From assembly GCF_000208865.1 (NCBI RefSeq), contig NC_018397.1, positions 3,472,001 to 3,536,000 on the forward strand: a stretch of DNA of 64,000 nucleotides, in the 5' to 3' direction. The stretch is from Neospora caninum Liverpool (taxonomy: Eukaryota; Apicomplexa; Conoidasida; Eucoccidiorida; Sarcocystidae). Below are positions 26,601 through 38,299 of the stretch, one piece after another (position 1 is the first letter of the stretch; every line of letters begins with the position of its first letter). A model generated the notes under the pieces. It had not been told where the DNA came from and made no database searches. It was given only the letters and a program-made list of their open reading frames with translations. The translations under genes and the position numbers were made by a program.

Positions 26601-29381
26601 GACATCGACAAAGACGAACAGAGACGCCGAAAGCTCCAGGATGAGCAAGAGCGAGCTCACTGGGGGGAAGGGGAGAGACGCAGAGGAAGCGCGGAAGATG
26701 AAGCCTGTGAACTGAAGACACAAAGTGGACGAAGAGCGGCTCCGCCTTGTTTGGATGGCCGTTCCCCCGTTGGTCGGCCGCGTCAACGCGAGAACGGCAG
26801 CGGCGAACAGCATCCTTCTCTTTTCAGTCGTTACACTTTGTACGACGAAGAGGGGGGAGACTTTTTCTCTGCTCGAAGCAAAGCAGAGACGCTCGAAGAA
26901 GAAGCACGAAGGGCAGGGGTTCGGATGTTTGAGCCGATCGTGCAGGAGCCTGGAGGCGCAGTGCGGCGGTCCATGACGCTCTACGACCGTTCCAAAGGCA
27001 AGAATGAAATTCGAAAAGGCATGCGGGAGGAGAGAGGAGCAGCGGAGTCAAAGAGCGAACCGAGAGAAGAGCATCGATCTTCTCTCAGAGTCGACCAGGA
27101 TCACGGAAAAAGGTCGCCACCTGACGACGCTGCCGGCGCCCTTACTCACGGTTCTACGATGAGTTTGGCGAGGGAGCGAGGCTCGTTGACGAGCGAAGCA
27201 GGAGGGCCAGCGAGCGGGGAGAGAGTGCAGAAGATCACAGAAAAACCGCGAGAAGAAAGGGTTTCCACGGCGAGAGAATCCAGCGACGATCTGCCTCGTA
27301 TCGTCCTTCATATGCCGAGCCGCCGCCTGAGCTCTTCGTCTTCCGAAGATTTGTCGAGTGATAACGAAGCGACCGAGAATATGAGCGACGACGAAGAAGG
27401 CACAGAGGGATGGAGCAGATTTTCACCACGGCCGCGGGCAGCGGAAGAGGACGATGTACGTCGGCGTATAAGACGAATGCTTCGTGAGGCGTTAGACGAG
27501 AAGATGCGAAAGAGCGCTGAGATGGGTGTTCTGGACGGAGAGGATATCGCCGTTACCGCGAGTCACGTTAGGAGGCTCTCTAATCTACCTGGCGCCGCAT
27601 TCCAGAAGCGGAAAGGAGACAATCTCCCTTCGTCTTTTCGACGTTCCGCCACACTCTGTGACCCCGAAAGCGTGTCCGGTAGAGAATGTCCCTTTGAGCC
27701 CGCAAGCGCGTCGCGTGTGGGATCCGAGAGCCGTTGTTTAGAGGACAGAGGCAGCCAGGAAAAGCGCGAACGAAACGATGGAGGCGGGATGCATAGGTCT
27801 CCGAGTCCCACCTCGGCTCGGTCCCCCAGAAGATCCAGTGCAGCAGACAGTTTGGCTAGACATACCTATTTCTTTCAACAGCGGAGTCAGGCAGTTGAAG
27901 GACCGGAAGAAGTAGCAGAACGGAAGGCGATTAGTCAACAGGCGGCTTCCACCTTAAGAGACTCAGCCAATGGGAGACTCGGGTTTTCGCCAGCAACTTC
28001 CTCTTCAAGAGAGGAAACAGATCCTACGTCTTGTGCCGCTTCCGTCTCGTCTGCGCGCTGTAACAGAGGCCCTGTCGCACCAGGAGGTCCAGCCTCGTCA
28101 CATACGACCTTCCACAAAACGGGAATTAAAAACAAAAAGTCCTGGCTTGCGCCCCCTTCGGACAGCCTTTCCGAAGAGGAGCCTGAGGAAACGGCACCAC
28201 CGTTTGTCTCCCAAGCAAATCGAGAACGAGCTGTGGGATCATCTTCGGCATCATACGCATCAAAGGGTCCGACGTCGTCAAAGGGATCCGAACTTATGAA
28301 GCAGGCTGCATTGCAACGTGAGAGTCCAACGACACATGCAGTCGCTCGATCAATCACTCCGGTTCACAGCCAGGAAGAAAAACGTGACGACAGATTCTCT
28401 CCTGAGAAGCCCTCTCGCGTAGTCTTGAAGGACAACAAGCTCAGAAGTGACTCAGTATCTAAAGCCGTGCAGATCTCCGAGGCCGCGGAGATGTGCTCGA
28501 AACACGTCGCCAAAACTGCCCCTCTTATTCCCGGATACGGAGCGCGTGGCAGGACCGACAGAGTTGAAGAGCCATCGTCCGTCTCGGCAGCAGGAGGGCG
28601 AGAACGAAGTGAAGCTGTCAGGGGGCCACCAGTCGGCCAGCGCCTTGCTGAGAGCTTTAGCACTTCGATCCCGGTGGCTGCCGATAGCGACAGCAAGCAG
28701 CTGCCGACACTTATTCAACCTGTGCAGCCTACAGCAACGCACACTGTAGGACCGCCTTGCTCCTCTTCCGTCCAACAGAGGGTGCGGCAAAAGACGCTTG
28801 ATGAAGACGCGCCGTGCGGACACGCCGATGTGAACTCGAAGCCTCCCTCGACAAGGCACTCTCCAGAGCCTCACGTAGTGTATGGCGGCCCGTTGTCTGG
28901 AGGGAGAGCGGTGTTTACAGAAGCAAGGAGCGAAGAAAAGGCGGAACTCAGTGAAGAGAAGCGAACAGATTCCCCGGGGGTAGAAACCTCAAGAAAAGAA
29001 CCGTGTCCCCCGAGCCCAGGCTCGCAAGACCCGATCATGACTCTGGGCGAAGGTGTTCGTGGGGACCACGATGGTGAAGGCAACTGCCTGTGTGAACAGC
29101 CGGAATGCCCCTATCAAGCAAGTGTGCTTGCAGCACGCGTTGAAAAACCTCGCAACGTGGCGCCTGTAGAGAAACCGCAACGACGTCGGCCATCAGCGGA
29201 GACGCCTTTCGGTCCTAATGCTGTGCCGCAGTTGTCGCCTCGGGGCGATGGGAGACTGGAAGGATCGCCGAGACGGCTGTCAGACCCTCGCGTCCCCGCT
29301 TTGTTACTGCCGGATGATTTTTTGCTTGGCGCTACCGGGCATCGCCGCAGCGATTGGGCAGTTGTCAGACGACAGACGTGA
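17639..29381 (+). CDS. Giant IQ-motif, coiled-coil repeat protein, two exons
   Basis: Exon 1 (17639-18205) starts at ATG 17639 and encodes 189 Pro/Ser-rich residues. A GTAGGG donor and an acceptor ending TGTGTGCAG place exon 2 at 18624-29381; both ends are phase 0. Total is about 3774 residues. IQ motifs, which bind calmodulin-type light chains, are visible at about residues 563 (AAKRIQEAWRNSARRQRE), 672 (AAQTIQAAFRGFRVRRT) and 2758 (ALRIQRAWRRHRKRVF). Between residues about 2200 and 2610 lies an unbroken Glu/Lys/Arg block built from 57-residue repeats, likely a long single helix or coiled coil. The rest is disordered and Ser-rich. The C-terminal part repeats a short motif, TLYD or TLCD, three times. 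There is no motor or kinase domain. A cytoskeletal or scaffold role at the pellicle or apical complex is only inference. Antisense open frames through the repeat are composition artefacts. Confidence 0.85.
24820..25590 (+). repeat. 171-bp in-frame tandem repeat (coding minisatellite)
   Basis: The marker AAAAGCGG recurs at 24820, 24991, 25162, 25333 and 25504, exactly 171 bp apart, so each unit encodes 57 residues. Units 2 to 4 are almost identical in DNA; unit 1 differs in its last third (GRKKKTEEERRKK in place of ERRKKEEKEMRT). Degenerate Lys/Glu repeats flank the array from about 24660 to 25900. Confidence 0.95.
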
Positions 29382-32300
29382 AGAGGTGTAGGCAAATATA
29401 TCTATGGGGGGTCCTCTGGAACGGGCGGGCCTTGAAAACGTGGGAACGAAGAATGGGCGACGGAGACGAAAATGCACCGACGAGAGTGATGAATAAGAAC
29501 GGGAAAAGTTACAAGGCACATGATCATCTGGTAGGACCCCTGTGGAGAGGCACTAGCGTTTCAGGGAAAGTAAAAGCTCTTGCGGGAGACAGCTGTGCCT
29601 CAGTATTTTTCGCGAGCCCACAGGATAAGTTGCATTTGGGTGATACCGCGGCGAATCCGAGGGAAACTTGGAATGGAGGTCGCCACGCGAACTGTTGCTG
29701 CATGTGGCCCTTCTCTGACCACGATGACAGCCGATTGGCAGTCCCATGACGTCGTGTGGGGGTTTAACCATCAGAAAGACTTCGTTTCACAGGGAGAAAC
29801 GGCTTCCGTTCTTGTATCCTTAAGAATACCTGATACGTTGGTGGGCCACTAAAGGGGTTTCCCGTCCACGTTGAGCGCTTGCCCGTCCAAGTCAGGTCGG
29901 GTGGGAGGCAATCTGCTTCGCGGTGTAGTTATTCATCTGATTCTGTCGGTTTTTAGAGCGCAGCCTGATTTTCTCCGCTGGTGACGAGGCACGTATGAAT
30001 CACGAAGGTGATTGTGGAGTTACGTACTGATGCTATTGCACTTCGTTCGTTTCGATATTTTACTAAACTAGCCATCATTGAGCAGAGATAATCTTTGATT
30101 TCGACGTGTTTTGTCTAGCGGAGTCTCTCTAGAATACGAATTTCACGGCATACGTACCAATTCCACTTCAGGGCTGATAAATTGTTACCTGTTTTAGAAG
30201 CCGGCTAGACCGGATGTCAAGTTTGGCTAAAAGTGACATGTCATCTCAGAGATCTAATGAAGATCAGGAAACCGTCAATCGCACGGTTGCGTTGCGTCCA
30301 TCCTGTTACGAAAATACGGATGTTTAGCAACTTCTTAAATTCCATACCATCGTGCGCAGTGGGGAGGACCCACAAAACCTCCTGTGGGCTGAACCAACGA
30401 AGGAAACCAGACTTCAGCGACTACGATGACTTAGTTCCGCCAAAACTGATAGGGTTGTCCCAGCCCCCCCTCAATGGACGGGCTCGTTTTCCGGTGGCGT
30501 CCACGTGACACCAACGTCAGTGTTTTAGTCCTCGACTGTGCCTTGTCATGTCTCCCTTATGAATTCCGCTGCTACTAGCCTTTCTTACAAACCATTTTCA
30601 GTGCTTCGATCTGAACAGCCTGCTGTAGCTGCACGTGTCTATCCGCATCAGTGAGAAAAGAGCCAGCGTTGTTCTAGTGACATCCTCCGTGTCCCCCACA
30701 AAAAAATTGTTGAGCTACGAAGAACCGTCGGTAGAGAGGTGCTGACATCTCATGACGCTGCATTCCCAAGCTGACGCTACTATTCTCGTACATGAGACAA
30801 AAGTCATTTTCAGGTTGCTTGACACTGCGTCTCGTTCCAAATGGTTCGCCAGACGGTTGCAACGGCGGCTGCCACCACCAACATTGTTTGAGAATGACGA
30901 CCCCTAGGGGAATGTGGCACAGACACCTACGGGAACCTCAACCACACCCTGTCAGAGACGCGCGACGTTGTGAAGCACGCCGATCGAGAGAGACGTCAGA
31001 ACAGAAAGGCGGCTCGCTTGTTGTTTCCCGTTGGCACTTTTTCTTTTTCGTGGCACTCAAACGCAAGAGGTTACGCAGCCATCATTCTGTGGCAATTCCC
31101 GTCACCCTCGAGCGTTTGCGCTTTTCAGGTCTGAAGGGGGTTTCTCCGTTTTGGTACAAGGCTTGTTCACCAGCCCTTGCGTCTCTTTCCTGAACAGTAA
31201 ATGGTACGTTTTTAAATTGCACCTCAAAGAAGGTGGAGCCGTATCATGTTTCGAAAATCTGCTCCGTTCCGCGAGACGCCGCTGACTCCCGACGGGCGTT
31301 TGCCAAATGTATTTTCGTTGCGCAGTGTTCTGACAGCCTTTTTACGAACGTGAAGTCCATTGCTGTTTCTCTACAGCAGGACCGTCGTTTCGCGACCTTT
31401 TCCTGAATCTCTTCCGAGTGTTAGCACTTTTTCAGATCTGAAAGAGTTTTCCACCACTGATGCACCGTTTTGGGGGGAGGCCTCCTAGAGCAGTCCCGCC
31501 AGGAAGCGCAGGCGCCAGCAGGCTACTGGTAATACTTATTCGACGATTTAAGGGGCAGAAGCAGGCAGCAGCAAAACGCGTATTGTGCGTCGTAGATGTC
31601 AGCTGTGCGGCTACGTGGTAGTCGTCATGGCCCCCTTTAGCACACCTGTAGCGTCAATGCTATTATTGTAATGTTCTGTGTGTGTGTACGATCGTTCTGC
31701 CACTGATGGCGCCATGTATATTTCGCTTGGGCCTGCCCGCGAAGAAGTGGCACCACAACAAAGACTCTCCGTTTCGTATTTTTTCGTGGCAGTATCGTCG
31801 GTACTTCAACTAGGGTAGCACCCGTTTCTCTTGGGAAAGGGACGCTGTGTATACGCTGGTGTGGCTCTTGCAGACGCAGCTGCCGATTACAATTCAATAG
31901 CATCGGGCCCGAGGGCGGTACAAACTTATGCGCAGGTGAATTGACATATTTGAGGTTGACAGGGAAAAGTGACAACTCTCGATGCTTGCATGTGTTGGTA
32001 CCGCTGGAGTTTCGTGAAGGATTGATCTCCGGCAGCATTCTCTCGTGAAGCAGTGGCGCATTCGCCTGCACTATTGGAGAACGTGTCACGAGGAGACCGC
32101 AGGTCGGTGGACGTGGGAAGCCTGTCCGACATTTGCCAAAGAAGTTGGACGCGTCCGTTGGTGAGCCCGTCTCGAGTCGCAGTAGTCGTCAGTCGCAGGC
32201 GAACACACGTGTGGAGTGTGGTTTGAAAGAGGCAAATTGCGACACGTCTGTTGCTTGGCTTCGCCACTCTGCAGAGGCAGTGGCTGCAGACGGGGAGTAG

Positions 32301-32644
32301 TTCATGGAAGGATCCACCAACGCTGTCAACAGACAGAATTCTGGTTGTTTTTCAATAACGCGGGAGTCAAGCAGATCGCCTTTACGACTGCGGCAGATTG
32401 AGCACTAGCAAGGATCGGGGGATGTTGTTTGGTGGCTGCCTCAGAGTGCGGTCAAAGAAGACGGTGTCTGCACGTCTTCTAAAACAGACGCCACGACCGT
32501 CCGTTTCTCCCTCTTAGTTTTTTCGGCCAGTAAGTACCGGAACAGCTTGACTGAGAATCAGGCGAAACGGTTTGGTGGTTAAGACCAGACGGCGGAAGCG
32601 GGAAGCAGACACCGCTCGAAAGAACCCGCGAGCTAGTTGCAAAC
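29382..32644. other. Intergenic between IQ-motif and Mei2-like genes
   Basis: About 3.3 kb. A plus-strand open frame continues for roughly 120 codons after the IQ gene's stop in another frame (to 29749) but lacks an ATG at its start and any domain; it is most likely 3' UTR. Other frames are short. The last few hundred bases are presumably promoter and 5' UTR of the Mei2-like gene. Confidence 0.45.
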
Positions 32645-35600
32645 ATGGGAGGTTCAGTCGAAAGCGATCCGCGACCACACGATGAGTTGCGTAGGCATTT
32701 GATGGCGCAACTGGAGTATTTGCGTAGCGCCCGAGGACGTGTGTCTCAACGAAACGTCGAGCTACTTCAGGGAACAGAATGCCTACGTGCACAATTGAGG
32801 CACATGCGTAGACAACGGGAGATTATGGATCGACAGCGTGTTCATATGGAACAGCAGCTCCTGTATATGGAGGAGCAGCACACAACAATCCAGCAACAGC
32901 GAGCCCATCTTGGAACACTCCAAGGTTTAATTTGGCAGAGACAGCGAGATCTTGAGCAGTGGGAACAGATGAAGCTTCAGGGGGATACTGTATCGACGAA
33001 GCAAGCAGAACACTGTGATGCCAATCTCAACGACAAATCGTCGGGACAGGCGTCTGTATCGTATGACACAATGGTCTCTACAAACGCCTCGAGCATGACG
33101 TCGCATGACGAGCTCGCCCGTCGCGTCAGTGGACTTTTCCGACGTCTCTCCGACTCTGAACTTTCTTCGGGAGAGGATATGAAGCGCGAGTGTAACGTGA
33201 TCGACGAAGATAGCGGATGCAACAGCCCCAGCGTGGACAAAGCACTGTACAGCTTCCGTGATGCAGTGGTACGTCTGGATGTGAATGCATGTGTCAGGAA
33301 GTTGAATCTGTTTCACACGTTACCGGCAAACACGATATGGAAGAGTTTGCTGTTCCCATCTATGCACCCGGAGTTACCGAGGGGGCATAGTGTGCGCTAG
33401 TGTTATATTTGGAGAGGGCACTGCGCGCCTCCTGTTACTGCAAGCTGACGGGTATCATCATTATCATGGGAGTAGCTTCGAACCGCTTGGGGTGAGCTTT
33501 TCGAAACGAATCGTACGCTGTGCTGGTGCGTGCGTGTTTTGGCTATGTACAGGAGTTTGTGTTGGATCACTGGCTGGGTTGTCTCATTGTCAGGTGGATG
33601 ATGTGATACGGTGTCTTGTTTATAGAGAACTCAGATGATGGAACACATTGATCAGGCTGATGAGCAGTCTGTAACTGCTTCGTCGTGCAGTTCGAAGTCT
33701 TCAGAGCTGTCTCAGCCGTGCAATAGACACGGTGAGGCTGGAGATATTTGTCCGGCCGCGCCCTCATTGCTAGACGCGTCGGTAACTGGAAGCGGAAAAT
33801 CGCCGTCCACGACTAGCCCACGGACAATCACTAACCCGTGCACACACGTTGTGTTGAACAGCCGCGATGCTGCGCTGCTTTCGACAAATATTGTCGTGTC
33901 TGTCCTCAAAGCCTCAGGAGTTCAAGTATTCGGGACGGCAGATGAAGTTGAAGGCATGGAAATAGAACAAGTGGACCAGGTGCCGATTGGAGCGGAGAAC
34001 AGGGCGGTAACTGTGAGTTCCACGGCTTCTTGTTCGGGTCATCGGTTGGGATATGTGTCACCGGGACGGCCACGCGATGCAGTAGGGAAAGCGGAACAGG
34101 ATGTATTCCATGGCAGAACCCTTCTCTCGGTCACGGAAAATTCAGTGGAAGGCTTCAGCACACCGTCAACGCCAATTCGATCAGATGATCACCCAGGTCT
34201 CGCAGCAGTTCGTTCTATATACGGCACAGATGCAGGGTGTGAGCTGACTCAACACCAAGGTTCAAACACGGGGAGTGGAAGCCGAAGCTCAGAGGAAAAG
34301 ACGGCGGAGCTTCCTCACCCTTTTTCGACAGAACATGCATCTTTAGTCGCCTTAGAGGCCATGCGTTCACCGAACGCCGATACAGTTTGTTCCACAGTTG
34401 GGTCTTGGACGACAGGCGCGACGACGGCGGTTCAGGGTGACGATCCCTATTCAGGCGGTCTGCCGCTGTCCCGCTGTGACTCAATGCAGAGCGTCCCACC
34501 GTCTCGTGTGTCCGTCTTGCCTCCTATGAGGTATATGTCGATTTCTGAGGATCCCTCTTGGACGGGGCCGAAGACAGAGAGCAGCATTGATGGAATTCAA
34601 GGATGGCCACCGGTAACCAGTAGACAAGAATTGAGTCCGGAATATGTTGGTGAATCGGGATTTTGTGGTTCCCGGAGCTTTGAGAGTGCCGGATTGGCTG
34701 CAAGGGATTCTGCACTTTTTTCGGGCGCTACTCTGCCGGGCGTCGCAGGCGCAGGAGAGGACGGTCCACAGAACCTTGCGTCCCCAAAGGATACTACTGA
34801 CCGCAGCCCATCCACGACGAGTCGGCCAGATAACGAGGGAGGTGACCCGAGAGAAAAGAAAAAAGCTCCCAGCTGTCGAAGCTCGTGGCGCCCGGATCAG
34901 GGAGGACCGGGAATGCATGGTGGATGGAGCGCGAAACGGAAGGCTTTGCAGAGGGCAGGTGTTACTGGGTCCAAACAAAATAATGCGGGAGAGGCAGACG
35001 ATTGGAGCGACAGCGAGACTGACGGTTTGACAACGGTTATGCTCCGGAATATCCCGAATAAGTACAACCGCAAACAGGTGATGGATGAGGTCGATATCAA
35101 ATTCAAGGGTAAATATGATTTCTTTTACCTACCGATTGATTTTCTTCATGGATGTAATGTCGGCTACTGCTTCATTAATTTTGTCGACGCGGCCACGTGC
35201 CAGGAATTCAAGAAGGACTTTGAGGGGAAGCGGCTCAACCTTTTCCGGTCTAAGAAGATCTGCACGGTAGGTTCGGATGGAGTTGTTACATCTTTCAAAC
35301 GGTTACACTCACGACGGCACTAGCGGCAGCCTGTTGACATGACAGTACGTGGAAAACGCTGGCCGAAGGATGTCCAAGACTTTCAGCTGGTGGTTTCCTG
35401 AGTATCTGTGCCTTCTCGATGTAGCTTCAGCTTCGGGTAAACAGCAAAGTAGTACTGCATGCAGCTAGCAGCAGCCTGTTGACATGACAGCACATGGAAA
35501 ACGCTGGCCGAAGGATGTCCAAGACTTTCAGCGGTGGTTTCCTGAGTATCTGTGCCTTCTCGATGTAGCTTCAGCTTCGGGTAAACAGCAAAGTAGTACT

Positions 35601-36123
35601 GCATGCAGCTGGTAATATAGCGTGATACAGTCTCGCGACACAAGAGCATTACAGACATTTTTTCATATGTGTGCGTGTGAACGTGTTGATCTGTGTTATT
35701 GAGCAGGTCACATACGGCCGGGTGCAGGGGTTGCGAGCGATTTTGAACCATTACTTCAACTCGGCAGTGGTCCAAGCTCAAGATGCGTCGTGGCGACCTC
35801 TTGTCCTCAAAGATGGTGTTGAACTTCCGTGGTCGGAACTTAGTACAGCGTTTCCGGACATTTTTGAGAGCGGAGACCGTTTGAAGTCTTCCAGTGGTGA
35901 TGGCGGAGCGTCTGATGTACAAGGTACTTCGGGGGCTGGCCGAACAGGAGGGCGAACCCTTCCATCCGGGAGACGAAGGGGAAGTAAACTGGGCGTCACA
36001 ATCGAGGCGCAGAGGAAGGAAATGCGCAACCTTTTCAGGGGTGGCCAGCATAGTGGCCACGCGAGATCCACGAAGGGCGGAAGACCTTCAGACCGTGCTG
36101 CTTGGCGGCATAGGCATACGTGA
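32645..36123 (+). CDS. Mei2-like RNA-binding protein, three exons
   Basis: Mei2-type proteins bind RNA through a divergent C-terminal RNA recognition motif (RRM_2) and in yeast and plants control meiosis or development. Exons: 32645-33268, 33635 (or 33626)-35266 and 35707-36123; both introns are phase 0, total about 890 residues. The N-terminus (residues about 55-105) is a Gln/Arg/Met-rich coiled coil. A long Ser/Thr-rich disordered middle follows. From about residue 674 the RRM is unmistakable: TTVMLRNIPNKYNRKQVMDE, then KYDFFYLPIDF, then NVGYCFINFVD, then FRSKKICTV. It completes in exon 3 with TYGRVQGLRAILNHYFNS, the usual partner of the YAxIQG strand. ATG 32645 sits in good context (AAACATGG). 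A sexual-stage or differentiation role is known for relatives but only inferred here. Confidence 0.9.
35322..35610. repeat. 145-bp direct tandem duplication in Mei2-like intron 2
   Basis: Copy 1 spans 35322-35466 and copy 2 spans 35467-35610. They differ by a few substitutions (for example GACAGTACGT versus GACAGCACAT) and one deleted base in copy 2. Each copy ends with the palindromic TGCATGCAGCT. The duplication lies wholly inside the intron 35267-35706 and leaves the splice sites intact. Confidence 0.93.
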
Positions 36124-36650
36124 GCTGCCTGCGTCAGGCGTCAAGTGGCGCTGCCGCGAAGCAGACACGACATTCGTCGTCCTCGTTGCTGTTCAGGGGT
36201 CGGTAAATCCGTTCGAAGAATTCGGAAGGAAAGGGAGAGAAGGGAGGATGGGATCTTGTGTGCAGGAGGGAAGGACGCGAAATGGGATGAGATGTTTTGG
36301 TTTCCATCGGTACCGTTTTCGCGTGCTGAGTTTGCTGCTTGTAGGGGGGCGCTGTGTAGTTGTGTCGTCTGGCATAGTATATTTCAATATATACAGGGTG
36401 GCAGACGGTTTCACATGCATCAGTTGTCGTTTGTAACAGTTTTGTCGTGTTGCGCTCGTCTTCGAGATTCGAGCTTAGTGTTGGGGCCGTTGTAACGCTC
36501 CCGCTTTTTTCGATTTTGCTGGGTGGCGCCGCGGTTAGTCACGGTGTGTCCAAAAACGGAATCCCGGAAGAAGTGTTTTTTTTCAGCATTTTGCCAGGAA
36601 ATATAGACTACGATAGGCGTAGTCGAGTCTGTAAGTAGCCTTCCCATATT

Positions 36651-36668
36651 CATATGCATTTGCATATG
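36651..36668. repeat. Short inverted repeat with TT spacer
   Basis: CATATGCA and TGCATATG are exact reverse complements separated by TT. The element is downstream of the Mei2-like stop codon. It may be chance, or a symmetric site for a GCAT-type AP2 factor. Confidence 0.6.
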
Positions 36669-38284
36669 ATGGTAGTGCGTCAGTAACCATGCAGCATTTG
36701 TACTCGTATCCGATTACCGTTTGGCTTTTTTACCTAACTGTGGTACGGGTAGTTATCCAGGTGCCGGAGGACATTGTTTCGACGTGTGCTCAGATTCGAT
36801 TTTTCGCTGCACTGAAAACTGAAGGCGTTGTGATGACAATTGGACCGTCATGTATATACTTTTTAAGGAGCACTACGGACAGGCATCGTGAAGCCATCGC
36901 ATCTTGCGTGCAAACGCGTTGCAGATCGGCGTCTTGAGTCTGGAGAGAAGTCGTGTGCTCAGGATTGATGTAATGATGGCCATTTTGTGCAATCATCCGT
37001 TGAGGGCAGCATTCGTGACCCCGAAGAAATGAGTTCCAGAGATGATGTTCAATTTTGGAAGCACAAACTCGGCAAGGCTCATGATGGATTCAACTGCTAT
37101 TGAGCGACATGACTGTAGTAGAGAAACGCTGTCGCAAAGATATCTGATTTCCCACCACTCATCCTTGCGCAGGGGTAGGATCCCCGACATTCCACTGACG
37201 CGTATGTGCAGTGCGGATAACAGGTATTCGAGAACGCAAGAGAAGCTGTATGCAGTATTTGTACAGCTTGCCTTAGTAGCACGAGGAAGGTGAATGACGT
37301 ATTCCATCACCTTCAGTTGGGGTATCCTCACAAGTCTGTTACTTCAACAAACTGGATACACATTCAGAATCTGCGTGACTACGATTAATCTAGCGCCTGG
37401 ACGCAGCAGTTCCTCCATTCTTTCCAATGTGTCGCCGCCGTCACAAAGCATTTCTTGCCTCCCCTAACGTCCGGTGCTCTCGCCCCTGGCCTGGCGCTGT
37501 CTTGATAGCAGATCCTCATCAATAATACGGAACTCAGCGTTATGGAGCATAGATGAGTCTACGCTCTTACCGGTGACTCAATACATGTGAGCTGCTGCCT
37601 CTCTTCGTACTTCTAACAGCTTGAACGAAAGCTGCACAGAAGTGACAACCAAGGAGCATAGCTCATTTTCTTTGACTTCCACAGTCTTGTTTGCCCTTTT
37701 CCAGCATTTTATGCGGTGTTGAAAGTAATACCATCAACAAGCGGTGAGTATTTATATCACCATTTAACAACACTCAGAAGTTCTGGCTCCCTGCCCAGGG
37801 ACAGGCCGGTGTCGCTATCAACTGTGCCGACACGACACAGTATGCTGTGATCGACTGCGTAGGAACAACAGTCCCGTGCGGAAGTCCGCTGAAGCGCTGG
37901 CGTTCATTTCTTACATATGTCTTGGAAATTCCCTTTCGTATGAAAAAGGCATTTTATAGAGGTACACTGCTGCGGATGCTAATGGCTTCTGTGGCGTACC
38001 GTTGTGCCTGGAATCCTCGAGCTGTTAGCCCGCCCGTGCCAGGTGTGCAGTTTCATGCAAGAGAGGCAGCTTCCTTCGGAACAATTGTTTCAGCTAGCAG
38101 GTATTAATGCTTCTCTCTCCCTTTTCGTCCGCATTATTTGTAGCGTGTCAGAGGCAAACGCTACGGATGATCTGTTCCCAAGACTCTACATGAAAATTCG
38201 CACACACCCGCCTTTACAAACACTCAGCGCATGCTCAACGGCGCAGGACCAGAAAGAGCAGATTGCCTTCCGGAACGGCGTTTT

Positions 38285-38299
38285 GGGGGGGGGGGGGGG
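38285..38299 (+). repeat. Homopolymer run of 15 G
   Basis: Fifteen consecutive G are followed by CGGCGGCG. Such runs are prone to length polymorphism and sequencing error. Confidence 0.85.
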
